Shown here piece by piece: positions 24,838-33,395 of a DNA stretch of 64,000 nucleotides (its first letter is position 1; each line of letters opens with the position of its first letter). Both the position numbers and the translations under genes were made by a program. The notes under the pieces were generated by a model. The model ran no database searches, was not told the DNA's origin, and saw only the letters and a program-made list of their open reading frames with translations. The DNA is from JBNKFV01 sp050289485 (GTDB lineage Bacteria > Pseudomonadota > Gammaproteobacteria > Pseudomonadales > Cellvibrionaceae), in assembly GCA_050289485.1 (NCBI GenBank), contig JBNKFV010000005.1, forward strand, positions 124,001 to 188,000, in the 5' to 3' direction.

Positions 24838-25533
24838 TCAGCCTTGCTTGATATTGTATTTGGCCAGCCCAAAAAACTCCGCATAGCGCATACCCACATA
24901 GGCGTGTTCGCGCATTAGCATTTCTGCACGGGCGCTTTCGCCCATAAGCAACGCATCGAGCACGGTGCGGTGTTGCAGGTGGGCAAAGTGCAGTTTCTGG
25001 TACTCTTTATCCAGCGCCTTATCGTCAATAATTAATGAGTCATACGAGGCGAAGGGTAGGTGGTTGTTGCGGGCAATCGCATCCACGATAGGGGCACTGC
25101 CGCTGGCGTTGATAATGGTTTTATGGAAACGGGTGTTAAGTTCGCTCCATATTTCAACGTCTGATTCATTCAAATACCCTTTGCTCAACAGTTCATGCTC
25201 TGCCTCGATGCAGGCTTTGAGTTTTTCTTTGGTTTCTTCTGTTAAGCCACGCTCGGCTAGGCGGCGTGCCGCCAGGCCCTCCAGGGCACCACGCACTTCC
25301 AGCGCACACTGCACGTCGTTGTCAGTAAATTCCCGTACCAAGTAGCCACGTTTTTCCCCTTTGCGCAGCAGGCCCTCCTGTTCCAGCGTTCTGAACGCCA
25401 AGCGCACCGGCGTGCGCGATACACCCAGTTTGTCGGCAATGGGTATTTCGGCGAGTTTCTCGCCGGGTTCAAATTCACCTTCTAAAATAGCTTTACGAAG
25501 CGTGATAAGCACATTGGCACTGCTGGTTTTCAA
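24838..25533 (-). CDS. GntR/FadR-family regulator (FCD domain)
   Basis: A 231-residue repressor or activator. The N-terminal winged helix (LRKAILEGEFEPGEKLAEIPIADKLGVSRTPVRLAFRTLEQEGLL) is the GntR signature; the C-terminal all-helical FCD ligand-binding domain contains the Asp/His metal ligands in TRFHKTIINASG and HLQHRTVLDALL. It is divergent from purU with a 398-bp gap containing four TGGATCCA boxes, so it likely controls purU and the O-demethylase and perhaps itself. The ligand may be a methoxylated aromatic acid, by context only. Confidence 0.9.
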   Translation of the reverse strand: MKTSSANVLITLRKAILEGEFEPGEKLAEIPIADKLGVSRTPVRLAFRTLEQEGLLRKGEKRGYLVREFTDNDVQCALEVRGALEGLAARRLAERGLTEETKEKLKACIEAEHELLSKGYLNESDVEIWSELNTRFHKTIINASGSAPIVDAIARNNHLPFASYDSLIIDDKALDKEYQKLHFAHLQHRTVLDALLMGESARAEMLMREHAYVGMRYAEFFGLAKYNIKQG

Positions 25534-25578
25534 TGAGACTGTCCTTTATTGCTATGGTGTTTTGTTATTTGTAAGGGG

Positions 25579-25747
25579 TGGATCCATTACTAATGGATCC
25601 ATAACTATATCATCCTACCGTGTTTATGTTGACTATACTTGATAAAAGAGATAAATTGGATCCATATTTTGGAAAACACGTGGCCTACAAAGCCTTTTTG
25701 GCTGGGCTTTTGCCAAATGCTAGTGGATAGCGAACAAATTGGATCCA
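25579..25747. promoter_or_regulatory. Four TGGATCCA palindromes in gntR-purU intergenic region
   Basis: Exact TGGATCCA boxes at 25579-25586, 25594-25601, 25657-25664 and 25740-25747, mostly followed by T or TA. The first pair are 15 bp apart, near 1.5 helical turns. An 8-bp word four times in 170 bp is far above chance. They are best explained as operators of the divergent GntR-family regulator. The adjacent stretch 25750-25930 shows no gene. Confidence 0.75.
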
Positions 25748-25931
25748 TCCTTGTTCGCAGCCAGTAAACAGCCCTGCTGGGTCGGCGTTTGGCAAATCAG
25801 GGGAATATTTGCCTCTGGCGACTATCGCACAAAGACAATAAGGCGGTAGTCGCGTATTCAGCAGCATTCGAGCTGCCTGTAACGACAATAGATAACCCTA
25901 CATTAAACCCATTGATGTTAGCGAGAACGTA

Positions 25932-26798
25932 ATGGCTCAAAATCAATCTTTCATTATGACAATGGCATGTAATGACAGCGCCGGTATCGTGGCTGCCGTT
26001 AGTACCAAACTGTTTGAAAGCGGCGCGAATATCACCGAAGCCCAACAATTTGATGACCCCACAACCGGTCGTTTTTTTATGCGTGTTGAATTTTCTATCG
26101 ACCGCAATACCCATGCATCGGGTGCGCTGCAAGAAGCGCTGCGAGTACCGGCCGAAAAATTCGATATTCAGTGGACGTTGCGCCCAGCGGATCAGAAGAA
26201 AAAAGTGGTTATCATGGTTTCGCAGTACGATCACTGTTTGGGTGACTTACTCTATCGCATGCGCATAGGTGAATTGCCTATGGAGGTGGTGGCCATTATT
26301 GGTAACCACCCGAAAGAGTCGCTGGCGATCTCAATGATTGATGATGTGCCATTCCACTACCTGCCTATTACTAAAGACACCAAGCCTCAGCAAGAGGCGC
26401 AGGTTAAACAAATTATCAATGATACCGGTGCAGACCTGGTGGTACTGGCGCGCTACATGCAAATTTTGTCAGACGATATGTGCCGCTTCCTCGAAGGCCA
26501 TTGTGTGAATATTCATCACAGCTCGCTGCCAGGCTTTAAAGGGGCTCGCCCATATCATCAAGCATTTGAGCGTGGCGTAAAACTGGTGGGCGCTACGGCG
26601 CACCACGTAACGGCCGATCTTGATGAAGGCCCAATTATTGTGCAAGACATCGAACATATTACTCATGCCGACACGCCGGAAGATCTGGTGCGCAAAGGGC
26701 GTGACATCGAACGACGTGTGCTCGCAAAAGCGGTCACATATCTATTAGAAGACCGTGTGCTTCTTAATGGCTCAAAAACTGTGGTATTCCACAACTAA
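25932..26798 (+). CDS. purU: Formyltetrahydrofolate deformylase
   Basis: A 288-residue enzyme that hydrolyses 10-formyl-THF to THF and formate. The N-terminal ACT-like domain (QSFIMTMACNDSAGIVAAVSTKLFESGANITEAQQFDD) is followed by the formyltransferase-fold catalytic domain with NIHHSSLPGFKGARPYHQAFERGVKLVGATAHHVTADLDEGPII, including the catalytic Asn-His-Asp set. Beside a THF-dependent O-demethylase its job is probably to release the excess one-carbon units and regenerate THF. The gap to the demethylase gene is 92 bases. Confidence 0.95.
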   Translation: MAQNQSFIMTMACNDSAGIVAAVSTKLFESGANITEAQQFDDPTTGRFFMRVEFSIDRNTHASGALQEALRVPAEKFDIQWTLRPADQKKKVVIMVSQYDHCLGDLLYRMRIGELPMEVVAIIGNHPKESLAISMIDDVPFHYLPITKDTKPQQEAQVKQIINDTGADLVVLARYMQILSDDMCRFLEGHCVNIHHSSLPGFKGARPYHQAFERGVKLVGATAHHVTADLDEGPIIVQDIEHITHADTPEDLVRKGRDIERRVLAKAVTYLLEDRVLLNGSKTVVFHN

Positions 26799-26890
26799 TG
26801 GACCGCCGCTGTGCTGGCGCTGCTGCAGTGCGAGTGAGGATGGCAACTTAAATTTTTCGAAACAACCGATCCCGGAGGCTTGGATTAGCG

Positions 26891-28291
26891 ATGACAACGA
26901 AAAGCTTAGAAACTTTATTGCAAGAAGTTAACCCAGTACAAATGCTGCGTAACTCAAAAGTAGGTGCCTACATTTACCCAGTAGTACCTTACGAGTTCAG
27001 CAACTGGCGTGACGAACAGAAAGCATGGCGTGAAACTGCAGTACTGTTTGATCAGTCTCACCATATGGTTGATATGTTTGTTGAAGGCCCTGATGCGCTG
27101 GAATTTTTGTCGCACCTGACCATTAACAGCTTCAAAAACTTCACGCCTGGTAAGGCTAAGCAAATGGTGCCTTGTAGCTACGACGGTTACGTGATCGGCG
27201 ACGGCATTCTGTTCTATCTGGAAGAAGAAAAATTTGTATTCGTTGGTCGTCAACCTACCGCAAACTGGATTCAATTCCACGCAGAAACTGGCGATTGGAA
27301 TGTAAAAACCCTGTACGACGACCGTTCACCTGGCATGCCAATGGGGCGCCCGGTTAAGCGCGTAAACTACCGCTACCAGATCCAAGGGCCAAAAGCCTGG
27401 CAAGTCATTGAAAAACTCAACGGTGGCCCCGTAGAAGATATTAAATTCTTCAACTTCAGCACCATCAAAATCAATGGTAAAGATGTACTGGCACTGCGCC
27501 ACGGTATGTCTGGTGCGCCAGGTCTGGAAATCTGGGGCCCATACGAAGACTACTTCGAAATTCGTCAAGCCATCGTGGAAGCCGGTAAAGAATTTGGCCT
27601 GGTAGAAGTGGGTTCACGTACTTACGCTTCTAACACCCTCGAATCTGGTTGGATTCCTTCGCCACTGCCAGCGGTATACACCGGTGAGAAAATGAAGCCT
27701 TACCGTGAATGGCTGAAAGCCAACAGTTACGAAGGTTTCGCAGGCGCTATTGCCGGTAGCTTTGTATCTGACAACATCGAAGACTACTACATGACGCCGT
27801 TTGCTCTGGGTTATGGACCATTCATTCGATACGACCACGACTTTATTGGCCGTGAAGCCATCGAAGCCATGGATCCAGCCAAGCAACGTAAAAAGGTTAC
27901 TTTTGCCTGGAATGGCGAAGACTGCATGAAAATATTTGCGTCACTGTTCCAGAAAGATGAGGCTATCGCCAAGTTCCTTGACATGCCTATTTCTAACTAC
28001 AGCTCTGCGGGCCACGACAAAGTGTGTGATCCAAGCGGTAAAGTGGTAGGTTTGTCTATGTTTACTGGCTACAGCTACAACGAACGTACTTTCTTGTCAT
28101 TGGGCGTAGTTGATGCCGACATTCAAGAGGGTGACGAACTGACCCTGTACTGGGGTGAGCCAGACGGTGGTACCGAGAAACCAACCGTAGAAAACCACAA
28201 AATGACAGAAATTCGCGTTATCGTAAGCCCAACACCGTACTCAGAAGTTGCGCGCAACACCTACGCATCTGGCTGGCGTACACAGAAGTAA
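26891..28291 (+). CDS. LigM/DesA-type THF-dependent aromatic O-demethylase
   Basis: A 466-residue GcvT-fold protein, longer than glycine-cleavage T protein or DmdA (about 360-370) but the length of vanillate, 3-O-methylgallate and syringate O-demethylases. The opening LRNSKVGAYIYPVVPYEFSNW, the block YQIQGPKAWQVIEKLNGG and the closing SPTPYSEVARNTYASGWR follow LigM closely by memory. Tyr29, Gln55, Arg120 and Tyr245 fall where I recall LigM Tyr31, Gln57, Arg122 and Tyr247. It would move a methyl group from a methoxylated aromatic to THF. RBS GGAGG at 26874. A strong terminator follows. Codon use here is very even, as in highly expressed genes. Exact substrate unknown. Confidence 0.8.
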   Translation: MTTKSLETLLQEVNPVQMLRNSKVGAYIYPVVPYEFSNWRDEQKAWRETAVLFDQSHHMVDMFVEGPDALEFLSHLTINSFKNFTPGKAKQMVPCSYDGYVIGDGILFYLEEEKFVFVGRQPTANWIQFHAETGDWNVKTLYDDRSPGMPMGRPVKRVNYRYQIQGPKAWQVIEKLNGGPVEDIKFFNFSTIKINGKDVLALRHGMSGAPGLEIWGPYEDYFEIRQAIVEAGKEFGLVEVGSRTYASNTLESGWIPSPLPAVYTGEKMKPYREWLKANSYEGFAGAIAGSFVSDNIEDYYMTPFALGYGPFIRYDHDFIGREAIEAMDPAKQRKKVTFAWNGEDCMKIFASLFQKDEAIAKFLDMPISNYSSAGHDKVCDPSGKVVGLSMFTGYSYNERTFLSLGVVDADIQEGDELTLYWGEPDGGTEKPTVENHKMTEIRVIVSPTPYSEVARNTYASGWRTQK

Positions 28292-28329
28292 AAAGCAACA
28301 TAGATTGCATCGACAACGTAGTACCCAAG

Positions 28330-28356
28330 AGCCCCTCTAACGAGGGGCTTTTTTTT
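28330..28356 (+). terminator. Rho-independent terminator after O-demethylase
   Basis: AGCCCCTC and GAGGGGCT form a perfect 8-bp stem with loop TAAC, followed by seven or more T residues. Confidence 0.93.
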
Positions 28357-28447
28357 GTTATAAAACGCTACCTACATAAAGCACTTGGCTCCCTCTGTGG
28401 ATATATGTCACCTTGACACAATTGAAACTCGTCACCGTGACGTATGC

Positions 28448-28799
28448 TAAGCTGTTAGGAGGCAGAGCAATTAAATATGCCGGCCAGCTACGCTGACATA
28501 AAAACAATCACCTACAAAAATGCGCCTGCTATGGGTGTTAGCTTTATATGTGCGCAATTGAAGCGGTTTTACAATCCGCCGAGATGGTAGTTCCGCGCAG
28601 CCCGCGTGAACTCTGCGATTGGGTTGACTCAAAAGCATCTGAACTATCTGAAAGTGAGGAAGGAAAGCGCCACGCACGTTCTGGCAAGTTGTTGCCCAAG
28701 AAACGATGGGTGGAAGTCCGTCCGCTGGGACTCTTTTCGCTCGCGCGTTACGGGCCAGATGGTACTATATGCACTCCTAATAATGACCGCTATTGAGCC
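28448..28799 (+). other. Gap with possible small gene (28548-28796)
   Basis: The gap 28357-29013 is poor in genes. TAAGCTGTTAGG at 28448-28459 repeats exactly the 12 bases at 2867-2878 that end the first attC-like site. A frame at 28548-28796 (82 residues; the C-terminal part LLPKKRWVEVRPLGLFSLARYGPDGTICTP has a protein-like look) may be a real small hypothetical gene or the end of a broken one. It starts with GTG without an RBS. Treat as possible remnant of mobile DNA. Confidence 0.3.
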
Positions 28800-29013
28800 G
28801 TAAGCAAAAAATAGGCTGCGATAATGAAATTTATAGAGCTACGACGGCTTTTGATCTAAACGGATATTATGTAAATAATTTACTAACTATCCCTAAATCC
28901 AGCCATAAATATAAAAAATCAGCCAAATTTCGCTAAAATTTTTCTGTGTTATCTGGGGGTACAATTAACAATCAATTTTAAATTTAATATTGGTAGCAAT
29001 GGAGAGAGTAGCT

Positions 29014-30876
29014 ATGACCAGTAGAATCTTTATTTTTCTGATGCTTTTTGTGCCAATACTTTCAATTGCAGACATGTTTGATGATCTGGTTAACAAAACA
29101 AAAAAGGCCGCTGAAGAAGTAGTCGATAAAACAGTCGATGCTGTAACCCCAAATGAAGAAAATAATCAGGAAAAGCAACCCTCAACTCAACAGATAGCCA
29201 ACACAGCAGGCCACGAGTATATAACAATTCAGGATATTCCTACGGATCGCAGACCCGCCACATTCGGAACGTTGGGTTTAGCGAGACTACTATATGACAC
29301 GAGTTGGCTGGACGATAATTTGTTAAAAGCGACTCAATTGTCCATCGGTTGCCAGCAGTATTTTATAAAGCACGGGGCTGTTAGAGGCAATGGTTGTATA
29401 GGAGAATTTTTGGGTACAGCCAAAACTGTGTATAAAATCAAGCTTGCACCAGTATTTAAGGATGAAGAAGTCATAGATCGCGATCCCAAATTTGCTGCAC
29501 AGGAATTAAAGGATCGTATTAAACCGACATTTTTAGAACTCGCAAAACACCTTCCGCCAGAGTTTGGCGATACAGTCCGCTGGCGAGGCACATACGATTT
29601 TGAAAAAGGCGTTTTAAACGTCAACATCCAAGGATACGATGATGCTGCAAGAAATGTTGTGAACCGGCTCCCCACTGACATAAGGCATCTGGATCTTAGA
29701 AATCCCAGACGCGCCCATTTTAATGGGACAGCTGGAGAGTATCACCAGCTGAAAGTATGGACTCCCTATATCGAGGGGGTTTACGCACTGGCCTTTGATA
29801 GAGATTTAAGCCAGGGCCATGTGGTGATGCCGCCAGCAGAAGCAGAAGAACTTTTTAAAGGCTCTTCTAAAGATTATGTGATCGGACAGGCAGTGGTAGA
29901 GTATAAAGTGAATAGTACGGTCGGTGAGGCAGCATTAGCAACGTTAGAGAAGGTGCGCATATTATCAGCGGTTAATGATGTTAATCCGATTGGTGCGAAA
30001 TTCATTCTAGATATTCCCGCTTCCGCTTTTCCAAAACTTGAAGCGCAGAAACCGAAAGCAAAAGCGCCTGTCAAAGAACCTGTTGAGGTTGCAAAGGCCG
30101 CTCCTGTTGAAAAGCCAGTATCGGAACCAGATCCGTTGGGACGAATAAAAAAAGGAAACCCATATGGGCCTGATCTTATTGGGCTACAGCTTGGAATGAC
30201 GATCGAGCACGCTGACCAGGTAATCCGAAAACACAAAGAACCGACTGATGTAATCGAAGGTAAGGTCTTTGCCCCGTTTAAAACAGCTAAACTTTATGTG
30301 TTGGCTCCTGGAGATGAAACCATTTCTCTGATGACTTTGGAATCTCCCACTGGCGAACGAATTGCCGGATACGTTCGAACGGTGGTGTTTTCACGAGAAT
30401 CTGCTCCTTCTGAAGTTGCAATTGCATCTTCGGTTGAAAAAAAATACGGAGCTCCGTTTTATGCTTATGATGCAAAGAATATTAACTTTGATCGACGATG
30501 GTTTACCAATTGGAAGGGAGAAACTGTCGCACAAAAAGAAGCGTTGGGTCAGAATTTAGGTAAATGTGAGGCCGCAACGCGTATACGCCCTGGATTAAAA
30601 ACTTGGCTCATGAGTGACGGACAACCCTACCGCTGGTTTGCTCCTGGATCGACTAACTGGAACAGCCCACATGTATTAGAAACAGGAGATTTGCGAAAAG
30701 CGAAGAATATCCACCGATGTGGTCCAACAGTCATCGCTAATTATCAAGCAAACTCAGGGCAACCGATAGGACCGAGCCTAACGCTATCCCTATTCGATGG
30801 TGCATGGATTATGGACGCTGCTAAAAAGCACAATGCTAAAGAAAAAGCGCAGGGAGCGCAGAATTTAGACTTATAA
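29014..30876 (+). CDS. Secreted protein of unknown function, 620 residues
   Basis: An exported protein with signal peptide MTSRIFIFLMLFVPILSIAD and an early Lys/Glu-rich helix (VNKTKKAAEEVVDKTVDAV). Region 1 (about 55-340) contains SIGCQQYFIKHGAVRGNGCIGEFLGTA and repeated beta-type segments, reminiscent of DUF4852-like periplasmic proteins, though I am not sure. A Lys/Pro/Ala linker (PKAKAPVKEPVEVAKAAPVEKP) leads to region 2 (about 380-620) starting GPDLIGLQLGMTIEHADQVIRKH. The ATG at 29014 has GGAGAGAG upstream; the TTG at 28990 is less likely. It is monocistronic, AT-richer than the core genes and flanked by mobile-element debris. Confidence 0.7.
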   Translation: MTSRIFIFLMLFVPILSIADMFDDLVNKTKKAAEEVVDKTVDAVTPNEENNQEKQPSTQQIANTAGHEYITIQDIPTDRRPATFGTLGLARLLYDTSWLDDNLLKATQLSIGCQQYFIKHGAVRGNGCIGEFLGTAKTVYKIKLAPVFKDEEVIDRDPKFAAQELKDRIKPTFLELAKHLPPEFGDTVRWRGTYDFEKGVLNVNIQGYDDAARNVVNRLPTDIRHLDLRNPRRAHFNGTAGEYHQLKVWTPYIEGVYALAFDRDLSQGHVVMPPAEAEELFKGSSKDYVIGQAVVEYKVNSTVGEAALATLEKVRILSAVNDVNPIGAKFILDIPASAFPKLEAQKPKAKAPVKEPVEVAKAAPVEKPVSEPDPLGRIKKGNPYGPDLIGLQLGMTIEHADQVIRKHKEPTDVIEGKVFAPFKTAKLYVLAPGDETISLMTLESPTGERIAGYVRTVVFSRESAPSEVAIASSVEKKYGAPFYAYDAKNINFDRRWFTNWKGETVAQKEALGQNLGKCEAATRIRPGLKTWLMSDGQPYRWFAPGSTNWNSPHVLETGDLRKAKNIHRCGPTVIANYQANSGQPIGPSLTLSLFDGAWIMDAAKKHNAKEKAQGAQNLDL

Positions 30877-30998
30877 GACGTCGATCGAGGTTTCAAAATC
30901 AATGTGTAGTCGCTGCGTCCTAATAATACATTCAACCTGACAATTTACAGTGGGGAATTTGTTTTGAAAATTCGTACATGAAAATGTGTGTCTAAACT

Positions 30999-31580
30999 GT
31001 GTCTACTTTTGGTGGGGAACACCATCCAGGCTATCTGGGCTCTCAGGACACGTTCTACGTGGGAAATCTGAAGGGCGTAGGACGAATTTATCAACAAACA
31101 TTCGTCGACACCTACAGCAAAGTTGCATTCTGTAAGCTCTATACCACCAAAACACCCATTACGGCAGCGGACACCCTCAACGACAAAGTATTGCCGTTCT
31201 TTGAGGCTCAAGCCCTTCCCATGCTGAGAATACTGACAGACCGAGGAACGGAGTATTGTGGCCGTGTAGATCAGCATGATTACCAGCTTTATTTAGCTAT
31301 TAACGATATTGATCACACCAAGACCAAAGCCATGTCACTGCAAACGAACGGCATCTGTGAACGTTTCCATAAAACGATTCTCAATGAGTTTTATCAAGTG
31401 ACGTTTCGCAAGAAGCTATACCACTCACTGGAAGCACTTCAAAAAGATCTGGACGACTGGATGGAATACTATAACAATGAGCGTACGCATCAGGGTAAAA
31501 TGTGCTGTGGCAGAACGCCAATGGAAACGCTACTTGATGGCAAAACGATTTGGGCTGAGAAAAATTTAGCTCAGATCTAA
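30999..31580 (+). pseudogene. IS481-type transposase, 5'-truncated
   Basis: The DDE integrase core of an IS481/IS3-like transposase: GSQDTFYVGNLKGVGRIYQ (first Asp), RILTDRGTEYCG (second Asp), LQTNGICERFHKTILNEFY (Glu) and YYNNERTHQGKMCCGRTPMETL at the end. About 150 N-terminal residues with the HTH are missing; the frame opens at a GTG with no RBS. The flanking bases give no clear terminal inverted repeats. The 31581-31742 stretch holds no gene. Confidence 0.8.
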
Positions 31581-31742
31581 ACTGACAGGCACCTTCTGAA
31601 AATCGGGTAATTGTCCGATCAAGTCTGAGCTACTACACATTAATGAATGGGCGTCTAAAGCTTGGCTGACGTTCGTTCATCGCTAATTTTAGCCTGCCCC
31701 ATAAAAGCGTCATGGATTTCCCACTTCCTGTCCCAGGTCTGT

Positions 31743-32117
31743 CTAAGAGTCCTCTCTATGTTCCGGAAGTAAATCAAGTAAGAAGCCAGCTACTGCATTG
31801 CGGCTATCGCTTAGCTCTCTTAATTTTATATCTAAATTTTTTAATTCTTTCTGCAAGACAGCTTTTACTTCCGGGCATCCCACAAACTGAGGCTTGTTTT
31901 CTTCGCCTGAAATGCAGGGCAGGAGGCTTCTAATATTATTTAGCTTAATACCCGCTTCATTCAGATTGCGAATATGACGAACTAAAGCAGCCGAACTATC
32001 GCTATATAAACGATATCCTTTACTAGAACGTTCTGGTGCTATTAATCCCTCTTGTTCATAGTAACGCAGCATTCGTTGGCTAACGCCTGTTTTTACGGAT
32101 AATTCTCCAATTCGCAA
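31743..32117 (-). CDS. MerR-family regulator
   Basis: A 124-residue regulator. The N-terminal MerR winged helix (MRIGELSVKTGVSQRMLRYYEQEGLIAPERSSKGYRLYSDSSAALVRHI) is canonical; a dimerisation helix follows, and the short C-terminus has two cysteines (LPCISGEE and VGCPEV) that could bind a ligand or metal. It is divergent from an alpha/beta-hydrolase gene, with an elongated-spacer promoter between them. Probably the activator of the hydrolase. Confidence 0.9.
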   Translation of the reverse strand: MRIGELSVKTGVSQRMLRYYEQEGLIAPERSSKGYRLYSDSSAALVRHIRNLNEAGIKLNNIRSLLPCISGEENKPQFVGCPEVKAVLQKELKNLDIKLRELSDSRNAVAGFLLDLLPEHREDS

Positions 32118-32134
32118 AATACTCTCCTTCGTGC

Positions 32135-32166
32135 TTGACTTTAACAGTACTGTTAGGGTTTAAGCT
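32135..32166 (+). promoter_or_regulatory. MerR-type promoter with long spacer
   Basis: TTGACT (32135-32140) and TAAGCT (32161-32166) are separated by 20 bp, longer than the optimal 17. The spacer holds the dyad ACAGTACTGT (32144-32153). This is the classic layout activated by MerR-family proteins through DNA untwisting. Confidence 0.8.
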
Positions 32167-32197
32167 AGCACGAAATGATCAGCTAAAGGAAGATTTT

Positions 32198-32887
32198 ATG
32201 AGTATAACCATGACCAATAAAGCGAAGAGAGTACTAGTGTTGCGATGGTTGCTAGCCATTTCATTGCTTTGTTTAACCACTTCGTCCGATGCATCAGGAG
32301 AAAGTCCGAAAATGAGTGAAATTAATGTGTTTATCATTCATGGGTTTATGGCTACCCCTCAGGACCATTGGTTTCGATGGCTTAAAGATGAGCTTGAAGG
32401 CCGTGGAATGGTGGTAAAGGTACTGACTTTGCCCGATTCGTCCTATCCTAATCCAATAAACTGGCACAAAACAATGACGGAAAATATTGATAAACTAAAT
32501 GGTAATACTTTTATAGTGACTCATAGTCTAGGAACCGTTTCATTATTAACTCATCTAGAAAATAGAATGAGTGATAATTCTATGATTGGAGGATTGGCAA
32601 TGGTTTCTGGCTTCACATCTCCTCTACCAGAACTGCCTCAACTGGATAGCTTTGTTGCTAATCAGATTAACTTCAAAAAACTTATACATATGGTGCCGAA
32701 GCGTGTTGTGTTAGGGTCGCCTCAAGATCCAATTGTTCCATATACTTTAACAGAACAATTGGCTAAAGAGTTGGAGTCAGAGATATATCCTATTGATAAT
32801 GCAGGGCACTTTCTTGCCTCAGATGGATTTAAAACGTTTCCTAAACTGTTGCAAATACTCTTAAATATGATTAGCGAAAATGATTAG
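32198..32887 (+). CDS. Secreted RBBP9/YdeN-like serine hydrolase
   Basis: A 229-residue alpha/beta-hydrolase. After a signal-type N-terminus (RVLVLRWLLAISLLCLTTSSDA) comes INVFIIHGFMATPQDHWFRWLKDELEGRG, then FIVTHSLGTVSLLTHLE with the nucleophile elbow (S in THSLGT), Asp in LGSPQDPIVPY and His in NAGHFLASDGF. This is the RBBP9/YdeN set, small hydrolases of unknown physiological substrate. Start at 32198 after AAAGGAAG. The signal peptide is unusual for this normally cytosolic family. Controlled by the divergent MerR gene. Confidence 0.85.
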   Translation: MSITMTNKAKRVLVLRWLLAISLLCLTTSSDASGESPKMSEINVFIIHGFMATPQDHWFRWLKDELEGRGMVVKVLTLPDSSYPNPINWHKTMTENIDKLNGNTFIVTHSLGTVSLLTHLENRMSDNSMIGGLAMVSGFTSPLPELPQLDSFVANQINFKKLIHMVPKRVVLGSPQDPIVPYTLTEQLAKELESEIYPIDNAGHFLASDGFKTFPKLLQILLNMISEND

Positions 32888-33047
32888 CTTTTTTATAGAA
32901 AAGTATTTTTCCTAGGCGTTAAAAATTATAGTAATATTCTTAACAAATCTAGACAAACCGCTGCGCGTTATGTCTGCCCCTCTGGCGTTATTTCGCAGTT
33001 TATCTCAACTTACAACACCTAATCAAATTAAAAAAAGGAGAATATTT

Positions 33048-33254
33048 ATGCCTGTAATAACATTCGAAGCAGGTCCAATGGAGCCAGATAAAAAAGAAGC
33101 TCTTATAAGAGAATTCACCAAAACTGCTTCTGAAATCACAAATATCCCTGAAGAGTCATTTATTGTTACAATTCGAGAGTTACCATTTGATAATATTGGT
33201 GTAGGAGGAAAAACACTTACATCAATAATAGAAGAACGTAATAGCAGCGTATAA
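33048..33254 (+). CDS. 4-oxalocrotonate tautomerase-family protein
   Basis: A 68-residue tautomerase subunit. MPVITFEAGPMEPDKKEALIREFTKTASEITNIPEESFIVTIRELP is the family fold; Pro2 becomes the N-terminal catalytic base after removal of Met. AGGAG lies seven bases before the ATG. The gap of 160 bases after the hydrolase leaves co-transcription uncertain. The substrate is unknown; the fold is used for many keto-enol substrates. Confidence 0.85.
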   Translation: MPVITFEAGPMEPDKKEALIREFTKTASEITNIPEESFIVTIRELPFDNIGVGGKTLTSIIEERNSSV

Positions 33255-33328
33255 TAAAGATATTCGTAGATATTAAATATTTATCGTTGTGGTTATTTTA
33301 ATGCTTCTTTTGGTAGTGAACCTCTTAA

Positions 33329-33353
33329 AAGCGCACATCGTAAGATGGCGCTT
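33329..33353. terminator. Hairpin between convergent tautomerase and deaminase relic
   Basis: AAGCGC and GCGCTT pair around an inner ATC/GAT with a GTAA loop. A modest stem with A- and T-rich flanks; likely a bidirectional terminator. Confidence 0.5.
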
Positions 33354-33395
33354 ACTAAAAACTGGATACTAACAAAAAGATTTAGACTACTAATC

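Noticed and set aside
25685..25888. 67-residue leftward frame between gntR and purU
   Set aside because: Covers one operator box and has no RBS; regulatory DNA is the better reading.
27870..27877. Fifth TGGATCCA word inside the O-demethylase gene
   Set aside because: It lies in coding sequence far from the promoter, so it is likely chance.
26891..28291. Annotation as glycine-cleavage T protein or DmdA
   Set aside because: At 466 residues it is about 100 longer than both, lacks gcvH/gcvP neighbours, and follows LigM/DesA blocks.
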